DNA of 64,000 nt. Origin: Epichloe hybrida. Taxonomy: Eukaryota > Ascomycota > Sordariomycetes > Hypocreales > Clavicipitaceae. A program made the position numbers and the translations under genes. A model generated the notes under the pieces. That model was not told where the DNA came from and did not search any database. It saw only the letters and a list, made by a program, of their open reading frames with translations. The stretch spans positions 434,001 to 498,000 of the forward strand of contig JAFEKR010000028.1 in NCBI GenBank assembly GCA_019022495.1, in the 5' to 3' direction. This document shows positions 13,883-25,736 of the stretch, one piece after another (position 1 is the first letter of the stretch; every line of letters begins with the position of its first letter).

Positions 13883-14694
13883 TTACAAATTATTGGGCGC
13901 TCGAGGTTCCCTTCTTCCCGCTGCAGCAATGAGATCGTCATTGAACACGTTTCCTGAGTCTTCGGCCACTCGACCCTCGAAAAGTCTCCTCCACCACGAC
14001 GGTGGGTCAAGAGGCCGCGATCCGCTGTGAAGAGGGGGGTAAACATCAGTGAAAAAATACCATATATGGCCGATTACTACACCCATAATCTCGTCCCTAG
14101 GTATTGATCCGTGCATGAACAAGCTAAAAGCCATAAGGACCCAAGGCAGATATGGTGCAGTGAAAACAAGAAGACCGAGGAAGCTAAGTCTGGTGTCCGG
14201 GTTTCGACGAGACCAAATGTAGACAAGTGTTGAAGACAGAGGTTGGCCAAGAAATGGCATAGACACCAGTGGTGATAAAATGATGAGGCTTGCCATGGCG
14301 TAGAAGAGAAGCCATGAAAATTGAGCTGGTGACCGCCCAGAAGATTCCTCCAGAAGGCGGGCGTATCTCTGAAGAAAATATATATGGAAAAGTAGGTCCA
14401 GCGAGAACGGTCCAAAATATAGAAAAGTACTAAAGAGGCGCCAATACTGCATAGGAAAGTCAGTGTTCTATTCCGAGGAAGTCGATACACAATTGCGTGT
14501 CCTTTTTCTAGACATACCTGAGATTTCACGAAAACGACTCGGAAGCTATAGAACAACTGAAATGGCGTTACTATGTGGCACTGCACCAAAGCACTTGTCA
14601 AGATCGTTGCTGCCGTCCACCAGCGAGTACAGACTGGCATCTCCCAGAACCACTCTTCGAGTGGCAGACGGCCGCCATCCATGACTTGTTCCAT
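13883..14694 (-). CDS. DER1: Derlin (Der1-like ER-associated degradation protein)
   Basis: Derlins are rhomboid pseudoproteases in the ER membrane that help retrotranslocate misfolded proteins for ERAD. Exon 1 (start 14694) encodes MEQVMDGGRLPLEEWFWEMP, VCTRWWTAATILTSALVQ and TPFQLFYSFRVVFVKSQ. Exon 2 continues YWRLFSTFLYFGPFSLDLLF, FLQRYARLLEESSGRSPAQ and WLLFYAMASLI. A hydrophobic segment SFLGLLVFTAPYLPWVLMAF follows, then the GxxxG-like stretch MGVVIGHIWYFFTDVYPPLHSG (Y-F-D-x-P of derlins). The C terminus is short and basic. About 250 aa. The start at 14694 is the first ATG; an upstream GTG is not used. Confidence 0.93.
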
Positions 14695-15327
14695 CGACAC
14701 CAGAGACAGATCACGAATGTCTATCCGTCGCTTGTTTCAGAGATTCAAGACTTCAAGGACTAATGCTGGAAGTTTAAACGGGGCGCTGAATTAAAGAAAG
14801 AGTGGACTAGTGTTTCCGTCTCAGCACGAGTACGACTTTATCAGTTATCTCAATATGTGGCCAGATTTGGAGCGACTCCACCCGTCTGGCATAACATGTT
14901 AGCTTTGTGCTTGATTACATAAACTCAGCCGAGAAGGTAGCTGACAGGAAAAACATATCATGAGACCCAGCTTTAGGCGGAGTCACAGTGTGAAAAATCC
15001 TGCTTCACCTCATGCTGCGGCGGATATCGCGCGAGTGGGCCTGACTGAGCCACAGGGGTATCACCAGCCAGGTTCTGTTCATCTGGATCTGGTACAGAGC
15101 GCGGCGAGACCAGTCCGTGGTTTCTTCCTGCCCTGTAAACACCAATCCCAATCCAACAGCTAGCACTTCCCTGAATATAACTTTCAGTAGTCTGTGCTCT
15201 AGGTCCTCCTACTTCCCTTGCTGCATTGCCTGTTCAAACGGCCCTTGAGATTTCCGAGCTTAGCGCCAAGCTGTCAAAACATGGTGATTCTTGGATAAAT
15301 ATTGCATTAAACACCATCACATTCGGC
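14695..15327. other. Divergent intergenic region, derlin / CENP-A-like gene
   Basis: This 633-bp region has no recognised gene. A stop-free + strand run at about 14960-15163 lacks any known motif, and I do not call it. Confidence 0.4.
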
Positions 15328-15942
15328 ATGACGATGAAGCTGAGGAAAGTCAGGTCACCTCAAAGTTTGCAACACCGTCCTGGGGATATTCAGGGTCAGT
15401 ACCATAGTGAACGGTCTTTGGTCACATGCTCGGGAAAAAGCTGTTCATTGACGATGCCAATAGCCGGGGACCCAGTTCCTATTCAACAAAAGCGACGTTA
15501 TCGTCCAGGCGCCACAGCGCTTCGCGAGATCAGGGAGTATCAGGGACATACGAAGCTTGTGTTCTTAAGGCTCCCATTTATGCGCCTTGTAATCTTTCTC
15601 ATGCTTTCCGGGAACTGGTGCTACCGCTTTTCTAACACACTTATATAGGTGCGCGAAATCAGCATGAACTGCCGTCCAAAATGTAAAGAGCTTGTATGGC
15701 AAAGCCAAGCCATACAAGCTCTACAAGAAGCAGCCGAAGCATTTATAATTCATTTGTTTGAGGACACTCACTCATGCGTGATTAATGCGCAAAGAGTCAC
15801 CATAATGCGAAAGGATATTCAACTTGCCAGGCGTATTCGCAGTATCTGGGCTAGCCTAGGGGGTAACGGGACGGACCTGGCAAGGCAACAAGATAATACA
15901 TCAGAACACACCACTTCTTCAATTCCTTCGTTTTTCTCTTAA
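15328..15942 (+). CDS. Divergent CENP-A-like (CenH3) histone H3 variant
   Basis: This is a centromere-type histone H3. Two exons (15328-15588, 15649-15942) around a 60-nt intron with a CTAAC branch encode 184 aa. Visible: basic N tail [20 protein letters not shown]; the CenH3 signature [20 protein letters not shown] and [25 protein letters not shown] across the intron; loop 1 [19 protein letters not shown]; helix [20 protein letters not shown]; and [19 protein letters not shown]. Loop 1 is longer than in core H3 and [15 protein letters not shown] is typical of fungal CENP-A. Unlike most fungal CENP-A it has changes at usually fixed spots (THSCVINAQ where TNLCAIHAK is normal; MRKDI for MQKDI or MPKDI) and a 27-residue Ser/Thr-rich tail. 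It could be the only CENP-A or a second paralogue. The N-terminal start is the least certain part. Confidence 0.8.
15687..15722. repeat. 14-bp perfect hairpin inside the CENP-A-like exon 2
   Basis: AGAGCTTGTATGGC (15687-15700) is followed after 8 nt by its exact reverse complement GCCATACAAGCTCT (15709-15722). It encodes part of [16 protein letters not shown]-mixed stem this long and perfect is unusual within a coding exon. Confidence 0.85.
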
Positions 15943-16225
15943 TGTAACTTAGTACACTGTTCGCCCGAATATCATAGTCCTCGCCACGGGTGTCTCCCCG
16001 TATGCAGTCTCCCAAGTAAAAATTCTGAGCGACGCCTCTAGTCCAGACCCCCACAAAGTTGCCCAAGAACAATTATGGGGCTGACGTAATGTCGCAATTG
16101 TCCTCCAGAGAAACAACCCTCCGCTTGCATTGATTCCGACATTTGCTCGAACTAGCCTTTTTACACATCGCCCAGTCGAGCAGAGAACGCTACCCTTGCC
16201 GGCCGTTTTACTGTATATAACACCG

Positions 16226-16849
16226 ATGTTTGCAAACCGAATTGCCCGAGGGCCAGCACGACTCATTGCTGCTAGTGTTGGCGGAGGCGCATGCGCCTGT
16301 ACAATGCTTCTTCGACGGCCGATGGTCCAACTGGATGCTCGTCCAGTAGCCAATCGCACTGACCGGACTTCCTCAGCTCCAAATCGAAATTCATTTTTAA
16401 CACAAGATAATATTCGACAAGTATCGAGTGGTAGCGTTGCAGGTCCGTAAACACATACGCCCCGAGACATTTCAACTGGCTCACATGTAACTGGATTGGC
16501 AGGCTTTTTGGCTGGGTTTGCCACAGCGCTGCTATCGCAAACATTGGTTATTATTGGAAGCGTGATCGCAATTTCCTTTTATGTAAGAACGCTCAAGCCC
16601 ACTTCACTCCTTCCTGAAGAAATGGTTCGCGTAACAAACCGGGGGTGTACAGATGACGACGAGCTTCTTAAATGACTAATACTGATATTTTTTCAGGTGT
16701 CTTCCAGATATGGCCTTGACCTTTCTCGTTTGCTTCGTCTCGATCGGGTGCCCGCAGTGTCCGCAATATATCGGGCCGGGATGAAAAATCCATGGTTCAC
16801 CTCTGCATTTGCGTTGACATATGTACTCGCTGCTTTTGCGCGCATATAG
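16226..16849 (+). CDS. FUN14-family mitochondrial membrane protein
   Basis: FUN14 proteins (animal FUNDC1/2) are outer mitochondrial membrane proteins; FUNDC1 is a mitophagy receptor. Three exons (16226-16442, 16503-16582, 16697-16849) encode 149 aa. The N part MFANRIARGPARLIAASVGG is basic. The family core starts QVSSGSVAGFLAGFATALLS, followed by hydrophobic TLVIIGSVIAISFYVSSRYG, then LSRLLRLDRVPAV and a last hydrophobic segment WFTSAFALTYVLAAFARI. The first donor is GTCCGT, as in ELF1; the join V-A-G-F-L-A-G supports it. The stop is 36 bp from the stop of the convergent aminopeptidase gene. No LC3-type WxxL motif is evident before the core. Confidence 0.85.
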
Positions 16850-16885
16850 GCTCAACTAGCTTTCTTAATCCGCATTACTGTATCA

Positions 16886-19040
16886 TCATTCTATCTTTTG
16901 GGTTTCTCGTTTCAACCAAGCCGTAGTCAACTCATCTCCTTCAAAAAAGTCCTTCGTTTTCTCTAAGATTTCCGCGTTAGATGCATTCAGCCAATCCTTT
17001 TCATTCTTGTCGAGAAGTGAAACTTCAATCAGACTTTGACAATAAGGTACCATGGTCACATGTTCGAAGCCGAGGAATGGCTTGTCTCCAAAGCAATGCT
17101 CAGTCTGAGCCTCTTTCACCATCATGATGTTTTCAATTCGAATACCAAAATTTCCATCCTCATAATAGCCTGGCTCGTTTGAAAGAACATTTCCCGGTGC
17201 GAGTGGAACTTCAGTGTACTGAACGCGAGTACCGATACCTATTGGGCCCTCGTGAACGTTCAAATACGAACCAACACCATGTCCGGTGCCATGTCGATAG
17301 TCAAGCCCATTTTTCTAGTTCAAGTCAGTCACCTCTGCTTCATTCGATAGATGCATGCAATTTGCCATTACTAACCCAGAGATGCTGTCGAGCTAAACAG
17401 TCCAGAGCAAACCCAGTCGTACCCTTGGGGAAAATTGCTGTTTCGAGGCCAATGAGGCCTTTCAGAACCAGGGTATATGCCTTCTTCTCGGCTGCTCGGG
17501 GCGAACCAAAATGCAGTGTTCTGGTGGTGTCTGTAGTTCCGTCAAGGTACTGCGCACCAGAATCGCACAAGTACACGCTCGCTGGGTCTATGGCGGCACA
17601 ATTCCCCTTCTCAGGTCCATAGTGAATAATAGCAGCACTGTATTATTGTTGTGTCAGTCGAACAGTCACCACTGCAGCTCTTGCTGCTCCCTTCTCTTTG
17701 TTGAAGTTAAATCATCTTACTTTGGTCCTGTGGATGATATAGTAGTAAAGGATAGTCCAACAAAACGATCGTGCTTCGATCGAATTTCTTCAAGCTTGTC
17801 CGCGGCTTGCACTTCGTCAATAATGGTCTTCCTTTCAATTAGTTGATTCTCCAGCCATGCGAAGAATTCGATCAAAGCCGCCCCGTCTCGTACGTGGCAT
17901 GACCGCATGCCATTCATCTCTGTTTCGTTCTTGATCGCCTTGGCATCTCCTACTGGGCTTCTCATCTCTTCGACTGAACCTTCACCTCCAAGAGCTCGAT
18001 TAAGCGCCCATGATGCTTTGTTTGATATGAGAAATTTTCCTATCCCCATTCCGTCGCTATCGCCTTGTCTCTTTCCCGCGACCTCGCTATGAAGCTGCCG
18101 TGCATCACTGAAGAAAGTTTCATAAGGTTTAACCTTCACCTTGTTGGCTTGCAGATGTGCTGTGCAAGCATCCGTTAACTGTGACTCGTCGATGTAAAGG
18201 ATAGCTTCTGTCGGTGTGATAGTCGCGTAAGAGAAGAATACGGGATTGTAGGGGATATCACTGCCTCGTAAATTGAAGAGCCAGGCCACTTCATCTAGCA
18301 TGGATACAAAAAACCCAGGACAGTTCTTCTTGCAGAGTTCCTGGCGTAGTTCCATGATTTTCTTTGTAACCGATTTCCCCGCAAGATCATCAGTCAAGAC
18401 TGTTACAGGTTGACGTGGTCGAGCTGGGCGATCAGTGGACCAGACAATGTCAACGAGGTTCTCATCTAATGGAACGAGCCCTGCGCCTCCTGCTTTGTGG
18501 ACTTGATCATTGAGTTTCTTGGCTGCTGAGCCAGGGAGTAACGACGAGTCCACAGCTACAGATTTACCTCCACTGGCACAACTTGCAGCCCATTCTTGCC
18601 AGGTCGGTACATCTTGGAGTCCTTGTTTCAACAATGTCCAGTTACTATCCAACTGTTTGGCCGCCTGATTAAAGTAGCGACCATCCGTGGCAAGTGCAGC
18701 ACTGTCAAGTGTTATGACAGAACATCCTGCCGATCCAGTGAATCCACTTATGAACTCTCGTCGGGCGTCGCAGGAGGCTATATATTCGGAACTATGGCTG
18801 TCTTCGGATGGGATTACTATTCACGTGTTAGCATATTGTGTAGGCAGATGCGCCTCTTCTTCTTCTTTGTCCCCTACTGTACACGTCGACTTTCCGCTCT
18901 TTCATCAAACCTCTAAGCTTTTCCAGCCGTGAAGTTGTGTTCGCCATTGTGATGGTCTTGAGCTGTCTCCACTGGACAAGATTCGACGATTTTCGTGATT
19001 TCTGGCCACGGGAGATCGACGCAATTGACCGAACGAGCAT
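16886..19040 (-). CDS. ampp: Xaa-Pro aminopeptidase P (M24B)
   Basis: This dinuclear-metal exopeptidase removes N-terminal residues before proline. The ATG at 19040 gives a basic leader ([20 protein letters not shown]) before the usual cytosolic start [20 protein letters not shown], so both a mitochondrial and a cytosolic form are possible. A first intron joins DVY to [20 protein letters not shown], then [14 protein letters not shown] and [20 protein letters not shown]. The catalytic domain shows [28 protein letters not shown] (two Asp ligands), [18 protein letters not shown] (His ligand), [19 protein letters not shown] (Glu) and a further metal Glu. The end is [12 protein letters not shown], stop at 16886-16888. 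Close to the 600+ aa of fungal AMPP. At least four exons. Confidence 0.94.
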
Positions 19041-19960
19041 CAGCTACTCACTCGTGCAGAGCTTGTATCCTCTGGTTCATTCAGTCGGCAATTGTTAATA
19101 GCCACGACCCGACGTGTGCGAGGGGGCAGTCTTTCGCTTATTAGACATTCACCTAGTGTCTGGTTCGGAAAGGCACGGCTTTGAAATAGTCATTCTAGAA
19201 ATTCCTACGGCAATAGCAACTCAAATAAGCACACACTTGTTCTCACATGGTGGGGAGCAGATGCGGGGCTTGTCTCTAGACACAAGTATCACCTCAGGTA
19301 CGTACATTGTCACTGTACATAATGAATTCCGGACCATTCATCACTTGGCCACATTTTCATTAGGCCCATAATTACTTACTACTCGGCTGTGGCTATTTGG
19401 TGACTATAACTGTCTGGCAGTGTAGTAAACGAGTCTTGTGCATTTTGCATTTTGTGCTTTACTTCCTGCCTGGCTGGTCTTGTACCAATGGAACTCCTAT
19501 CATCGCCTCACGCTGTAAGTCGATCAACCTGGTCTTGCTACTGAGCTGCTCGGCGAAACAAGCTGCCAGCGCCTCGACAGCTTCGGCATCGCCAGAGACG
19601 ACTCTCCACGTGTGTTATGGGCTGTGATATCGATGTTGCTAGAATGTCTTATGTCGGAGACAACAGTTATCACTTCATAAATTGCTGGCCACTTAGGTAA
19701 GTAGGTACCTAGGTGGGTAGTTACTAGTTACTTAAAGGAGTTATGTGTTAAAGGGGCCCATTTGCCTCTTGTGGTTGGAGGATGCTTCGTGGGGCTAGCG
19801 CTACTGCCTTTCCAGCATGCAAATATTCGACCTCGCAGTGGGCAAGCACTACACGACCTATTAGAATCTGGTCACATCGGAGCGCTCGAACAGATCAGGC
19901 CTGCCCGGAATACCAACTCCCCGCATAGTGCAAAGGACGGGATCCAGATACAAATACGCA
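19041..19960. promoter_or_regulatory. Divergent promoter region AMPP / mitochondrial TrpRS
   Basis: This 920-bp region lies between divergent genes. It contains AGGTAAGTAGGTACCTAGGT (19696-19715), the same TAGGTA/TACCTA family seen upstream of other genes. No exon is recognised; stop-free frames here start at non-ATG codons and show no motif. Confidence 0.45.
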
Positions 19961-21435
19961 ATGTATAAGAGGAGACTGCATGCGTGTAGCCAGATTTCTC
20001 ACTCCCGTGGTCCGTCTTGGAGGCCACAACATAGCAAATGTGCCGCCGCTCACACTGCGGGTTTAAGGAACTACCGAAGCAACCAGACATGGCACAATGA
20101 CAACGCAAGTGAAAAGCCTCAAACGAGAGTCGTCTTTTCGGGCATTCAACCCACTGGTATACCTCACTTGGGCAATTATGCAGGGGCTCTTCGACAATGG
20201 GTACAACTGCAACATCGAGAACCTGCAGACACAAAACTAATATACTCAATTGTTGATCTCCATGCAATGACCACACCACAGAACCCCGAGACGCTAAAGC
20301 GGTGCAAAAGGGAAACCCTTGCCACACTTTTGGCCATCGGAATCGACCCTGAGCGGTCCACTCTATTCTATCAATCCTCTGTAAGTCATTGCCCCTCAGC
20401 TGCTGGTTAAAAATGTCGTTCAATGGCCATGCAATTAAAAACTAAAATTTTGGCTTAGGTTCCGGCTCACTCAGAGCTTATGTGGATTTTGGCCTGTACT
20501 GCATCCGTTGGCTATTTATCTCGGATGACCCAATGGAAGGTATATATATACCTCCAATAACCACATCATCAATCTGGAGTTGCCATGGCATAAACAGGAC
20601 TGACTATCAATCAAGCAAAAAATGAATATCATGCCCGAAAGTCAGTTGGAGGAGCGCCAAGTCGAGAATCGTCTGAAGCTTGGCCTCCTTTCATACCCTG
20701 TTCTTCAAGCCGCCGACGTCCTCGTTCACAGGTATGAACTTCATGCGCCGCTTGATCTAGCAGAATACAAAGCCAGACAGAGCTGACAATAAAAAAGGGC
20801 TACACACGTGCCCGTTGGCCATGATCAGAAACAACATTTAGAATTCGCCCGTGAATGCGTAACCAATTTCAACCATGCTTATGGGACTCATTTGGTTTAC
20901 CCGCAGACCCTAATTCGTATGTGCTATGCGAAGAATTCTAGACTCGAATATTTGGGTGTTTCACTAATGAATCCCCACAGCTCCCATGCATAGGATAATG
21001 TCACTTTCAGACCCAACATCAAAAATGTCCAAATCGGACAAGACAGCCCGATCAAGAGTGTTGATTACAGACACCCCTGCGGAGATCCGAGCAAAAATCT
21101 CTTCAGCATTGACCGATTCAATCACCGGGATTACTTTTGACCCGTTAGCACGTCCTGGGATATCTAACCTCCTGAGCATATTAGCTGTTTTCGATGCGGA
21201 CCAAAGAACTCCACAGGACCTTGCACAAGCATACAGCACAGCACACCCTCGTCTTTTCAAAGAAATAGTGTCAGAAGCAGTGATATTAGGACTTCAGGGT
21301 ATCAGAAGTCGTTATATGAAGCTTGTGGAAGAAAACAACGACTATCTAGATCAAGTGGAGGCTGAAGGATCACGCAAAGCACGACAGAGCGCAGAAGATA
21401 CCATGAAAATTGTCAGATCAGCGACGGGACTCTAG
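19961..21435 (+). CDS. MSW1: Mitochondrial tryptophanyl-tRNA synthetase
   Basis: This class I synthetase charges mitochondrial tRNA-Trp. The start ATG at 19961 ([17 protein letters not shown]) yields a basic import leader. The core begins [20 protein letters not shown] (HIGH-type site, here PHLGNY), [28 protein letters not shown] and STLFYQSS. Small exons follow: [20 protein letters not shown], a block [20 protein letters not shown], and [19 protein letters not shown]. The last exon has the KMSKS loop in [20 protein letters not shown], then [18 protein letters not shown] and the C-terminal helices to SATGL, stop TAG at 21433-21435. Five or six exons, with inner borders approximate between 20383 and 20640. 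Bacterial-type TrpRS length and motifs are complete. Confidence 0.93.
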
Positions 21436-21688
21436 GATTGGCACGACGTTGGTTTCGCGTCGGTCTATTTCTTTCAACTGTAATAACTTGTACACATAAG
21501 CGCTGTTTGGGTGGCCAGGCTGTTCAGTCCATTGTAATCGAGCGGATCACTTGCAAGATACCGACGTACAGCACGTTGGGCTCGTGAGTGTTTTGGGTTT
21601 GGAGTCTTGTTGACATCCATGTCCAATCGAGATTTGGCCCGCGTTGGCGTCCCGTTCATGTAGTATAGAGGGAAGTAACTACACGATA

Positions 21689-24600
21689 TCAAGAGGCGTA
21701 CGCGAAGCTGCTGCCTCTTGCAGACAGCCAAAATTCTCGCACAACCTGATTGGTAGCTCGTGATCCCCTGAGACTGAAATTCAAGTCAGACTTCCATACA
21801 CGAGCAGGACAATAGCAATGACTCACCTCACTAATTTCTTGACAAACAGTCCCTTTTGTTCTGGTGTAATATTGTCGCTTGGAAATGAGTTGTGGCTGAG
21901 GCCGGCTTCAAGCCATTGTCTTGCCATGGGATAGCGATTGATGAGTTTCTTGATAGGCTCACTCAATCTATCCAGCTCACTCCGCGAGGCATGCCCTCCC
22001 ACGTTCCTGGCTATACTCTGGGCTAAGAGTGGTCCTAAGGTCTCCATAGCTCGCTTTGCGGCATCTTGAACTTCCGTTCCATGGTGTTTCAAGGCGATGA
22101 AGTTCGACTGCACAGCGTATTAGATTCAAGCTGATTTTTAGCTAGCGCAATGTGTAAATGAATGTGAAATGATACCAAGATACCAAGAAAATGCCGATAT
22201 GGTATTAGCAATCTTGCTTGGTTGGACGTACCCAGAAATCTGCAGCGGCCCCTTTCGGCAGTGGCTCGTTACCGTCCAGGACCTGAATCGTGAAAAGAAA
22301 GAAGAATTCGGCAGCTTCTGGAGGCTGTAGGGCCAGCAGGGTGACGGGGCTTTTAACCAGCAACCGTGAGGCGAAGTCGATACCATTCTGGGACAACTCC
22401 GGATCATGCTCTGGTTCTGTTGAAAGTTCCAGACAGGTTCAAGTTAGCAAATGTCTTCAAAGAAACGCATTTTAGTGTATGAAAACACTTACCAGGTAGG
22501 GCTTGCAGCAGTTTGACCACCCAGAGGAACAAAGCTGCGTAGACATTATCTTTCGAGGGGCTACCTCGCGCGTGAAGAGAACTGACGAATGAGCAAGCCG
22601 TGGTGACAAACAACCCCAGTCTCGGCACTTCACCATTGTGCCGTGTCAAGTATTCTGTGACAACGTCCATATCCAGAACGAAAGGTCCAGGTTCACTCTC
22701 TGCAAAACCACATCTAAGTATAGCACAGCTCAGTTCTGTAACTTCAGCATTATCACCAAAGTGACACTCAGCATCTACGATAATTCCAATTATTTGTCTG
22801 TGCAGTAAAGCCAGTAGAGAGTCATTTTCACTGAGTTGGGAAGAGATATCTTCAAGGTCGATGGCTATCTCAGTTGGAGACTGGAATCCTTTACCAACAC
22901 CCAACAAACATCTGAGGGCTTTCAGAACTATGTGGAGTGAAGGCTGTTCACCGACTGTGTCATCGAAACAACGCTGCCCAGAGCAGGGCAGTTTCGTTTC
23001 GGCCAACCGTTTGGCTAGCTCCTTAGCACGAAGGACATCGTCCTCCACAAACTTAAGTAACCTGGAACATGTATGGCTCCTTTGGTTCCTCTCAGGGATT
23101 GCCTGCGCAACACAAGCAATAGCGCCAATTACTTTCTCGCTGGATGTACAGTCAAGCTGCCCACATGCAGCTAAGTTCTGATACTCTGTCAAAAAGCTGT
23201 CTGTTTCCGGATGAAGATGATGTCGGCAGGATGAGCACAATCGAAGTATAGATTTGGATGCATTCGGTGCCATGGATCGGTCTCCGAGTAGATTGAAAAG
23301 CAGTCTCAATGCGGGAGCAAGCAATAATACGTTCCTTTCGAAATATTCGGTGTATTGCTCTACCAGGTATAGACAGGTCTGCTTCGTGCGGTGGGGTATG
23401 TCAGAGTTTGTAGAGTTGAGCCTTTCGAAAAGAGACGAAGCAAAGACGGGGTGAAGTGATTCATCAAGCTTTCCATCCTCTCTTCCACAATCAGCAAGCC
23501 CGGCAAGACAGAAAGCAGCAGCCTCCAGGCGCAACCAAGCGGAATCATTCAATGCCATAAGCACCAGTTCGGCAAATGTTGCGATCAATTGAGATCCACA
23601 CAAACTGTACGTGGACTGCAAAAGATCAATAACATCTTTTCGCGCATCTGAGAAGCTGGCCCTGTCAGAATAGTCCCAGTCGCTAATTCCTTCTGCTGAA
23701 GGGTATATGATTTTGCGCCATGCGTTCGAGATGGCTTCCAAAACAAGCTTCATGGCTTGTTCGGCCCATGGTGTTGCAGCAACATTGCTCGAATAGGCAA
23801 GGTCTGAGATGGCTTCCGTGAAATTCGACCAAAATTCAATTGCAGGAACAAAAATTTTGTTTTCAATGGCTGGAAGGCCATTGGCACTAAGGAGTCCGCA
23901 TAATTTGGAAAGAATTGCTTGACATCGGGGGTCGTTTCCCTGCATCAACCATTGACATCTTTCTTCACCGAAAGCTAAGATCAATTGCCCAAATTGAGCT
24001 GAGTCAAAACCTCCATTCCCCTGCACAAGACGTGTGTACTGTTGGTCCGACCAAGGACTGACGAAAAGATCTGTTAATAGGTCCAGATGGTCATTTGTCA
24101 GTAGAGAAGGGTAGCCGCAGAGAATTTCGATTAAAAGTTCTGCTGAAGACTCAAACTGAGAATCAAGAGGCAGAAGAGACATGATTGTGGGCACAAGATG
24201 TCGAAACATAGCGATGATTTGACCATCGCGAGAGGAGATTTTCTGTGCAAAAAGAAGCCATGCCTGAGTAATCGAATGTCAGAGGTTTTTCTTTTTTTTG
24301 TATTTTCTCGTGTTGTGTGAGCTGAAATACCTGCAAGCACCTTATCGTGTCATCACCAATTGCAGACAGATGGCGATGTGTCAAACATTCGAACAAGATA
24401 TTTGCAACGTCCGATGCTTGATGTACAATTGCGTCATACAGACCAAAGCTTCGGTGTGTTAGTAGGTTTTCATTCGTAGCTTATTTCACTTACTTGTTGA
24501 TGGCATTCAAATCGATCTTGGTGACGTCTTCCATGACACTCGTTATGACCCATAGCACTGCTTTGAGATGATCCTTCTCGGCATTCACTAATAGATTTGA

Positions 24601-25198
24601 TATCTCATCAGATCTATCCAGGTTGAACGGATTGTGGAAGTGATGGGACACCGAGCATGCGACAAGATGACGGACATAGTTGGGCCACAGGTTATGAAAA
24701 TGAATGAAATATGTTGCGAGGGCGGATGAAAGCTTGCGGGGAACCAGTGCGTTGTTAGAAAGTTCGAAAGACTCAAGATACCACGTAATCAAGTGCACTA
24801 AGAGTTCTTTCGCATTTTCCTCGCTTAGTGAAGTGCTGTAACTATGAGCCAACATATGACAATAACAACATTGAGCTTGCGACGTACCTCTCTCTATTGA
24901 GCTTGATGATGATGGTGAGAGCCCCGAAGAACCGCACCTTCTCGTCGGGCCGCCGAAGTAACTCATGTGCCAAGATCCAGGCCTGCGGCGACGATTGAAA
25001 ATTGGCTAGGAGAGCTTGATCCGTGGCAATCTTCTCTGGTGATCTCGACCCATACAGCGACAGGATCAACTGTCGCAGACATCGTTAGTGTGATGTCATT
25101 AAAAGGTCCAATAAGTACAGTCGATATGCTTCGATATGCTGGAGGTGACTTACAAATTCAACTTGGTCGAGACTCCAAGAAAGCGTGTTGCCTTCCAT
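21689..25198 (-). CDS. Importin-13/transportin-3-type karyopherin
   Basis: This is a HEAT-repeat nuclear transport receptor of the importin-beta superfamily (relatives: importin-13, yeast Kap122/Pdr6). Exon 1 (ATG 25198) encodes MEGNTLSWSLDQVEF, then LILSLYGSRSPEKIATDQAL and the importin-beta N-terminal block SSPQAWILAHELLRRPDEKV RFFGALTIIIKLNRE. Further exons carry ALATYFIHFHNLWPNYVRHL and a long one (about 22404-24209) of helical repeats. After that come SNFIALKHHGTEVQDAAKRA and LFVKKLVR. The final exon reads SLRGSRATNQVVREFWLSAR with stop TGA at 21689-21691. The end fits the importin-13 pattern better than the longer competing frame across the same bases. Cargo cannot be inferred. About 970-1000 aa. 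Confidence 0.85.
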
Positions 25199-25736
25199 TA
25201 TCAATCGCTTTTTATAAGGCATGTCATGGCAGTATTCTAGTAGTTGGTGGGGAGATTGACTGCAAACTGGTTACAGTAGGGGCAAGTGGGGGAAGGAGGG
25301 TGGTCTGGGGCTGGGGTTGTGGCCATCACGCTATTACAAACGAGGGACCCGAATCTTTTCTGAAATGTGATGCATTGTGGAAAGGCACGTCACAAACGAA
25401 CTTCACATCTTGAAGTAAATATGAGCAGTTCGGTCGACGGAGCTATCTCGTTTTCAATTTCATGTCTGTTCCGAGGTTCGCCCGCCCCTTTCCCTTCAGA
25501 CTCATGGCTAATATTGCCGAAGCTGGGGTTTTTGTTTGTCTATCTGATTTCTGTTGCAGGCTGACGACCAGACAATTGCCACTGAGATTGTGCTAGACAA
25601 TATCTCGTGATAGGCTTTTATTTTATTTACGTCGACTCAAGATGAAGTGTAATCATACAATTCTGCAAGGTCCAGACACCTGGCCATTGCCAGGTAAAAG
25701 GTAACTACTATGGTATGGTGAAGAATGAACAAGGAT
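25199..25736. promoter_or_regulatory. Karyopherin promoter / uS10m 3' region
   Basis: This 538-bp same-strand gap includes a G-rich run around 25280-25322. No exon is recognised. Confidence 0.4.

Noticed and set aside
21474..21731. Minus-strand frame (MAVCKRQQLRVRLL..) as the last karyopherin exon
   Set aside because: The alternative frame over the same bases gives VVREFWLSARGSSFAYAS, which fits the importin C terminus and the preceding exon phase.
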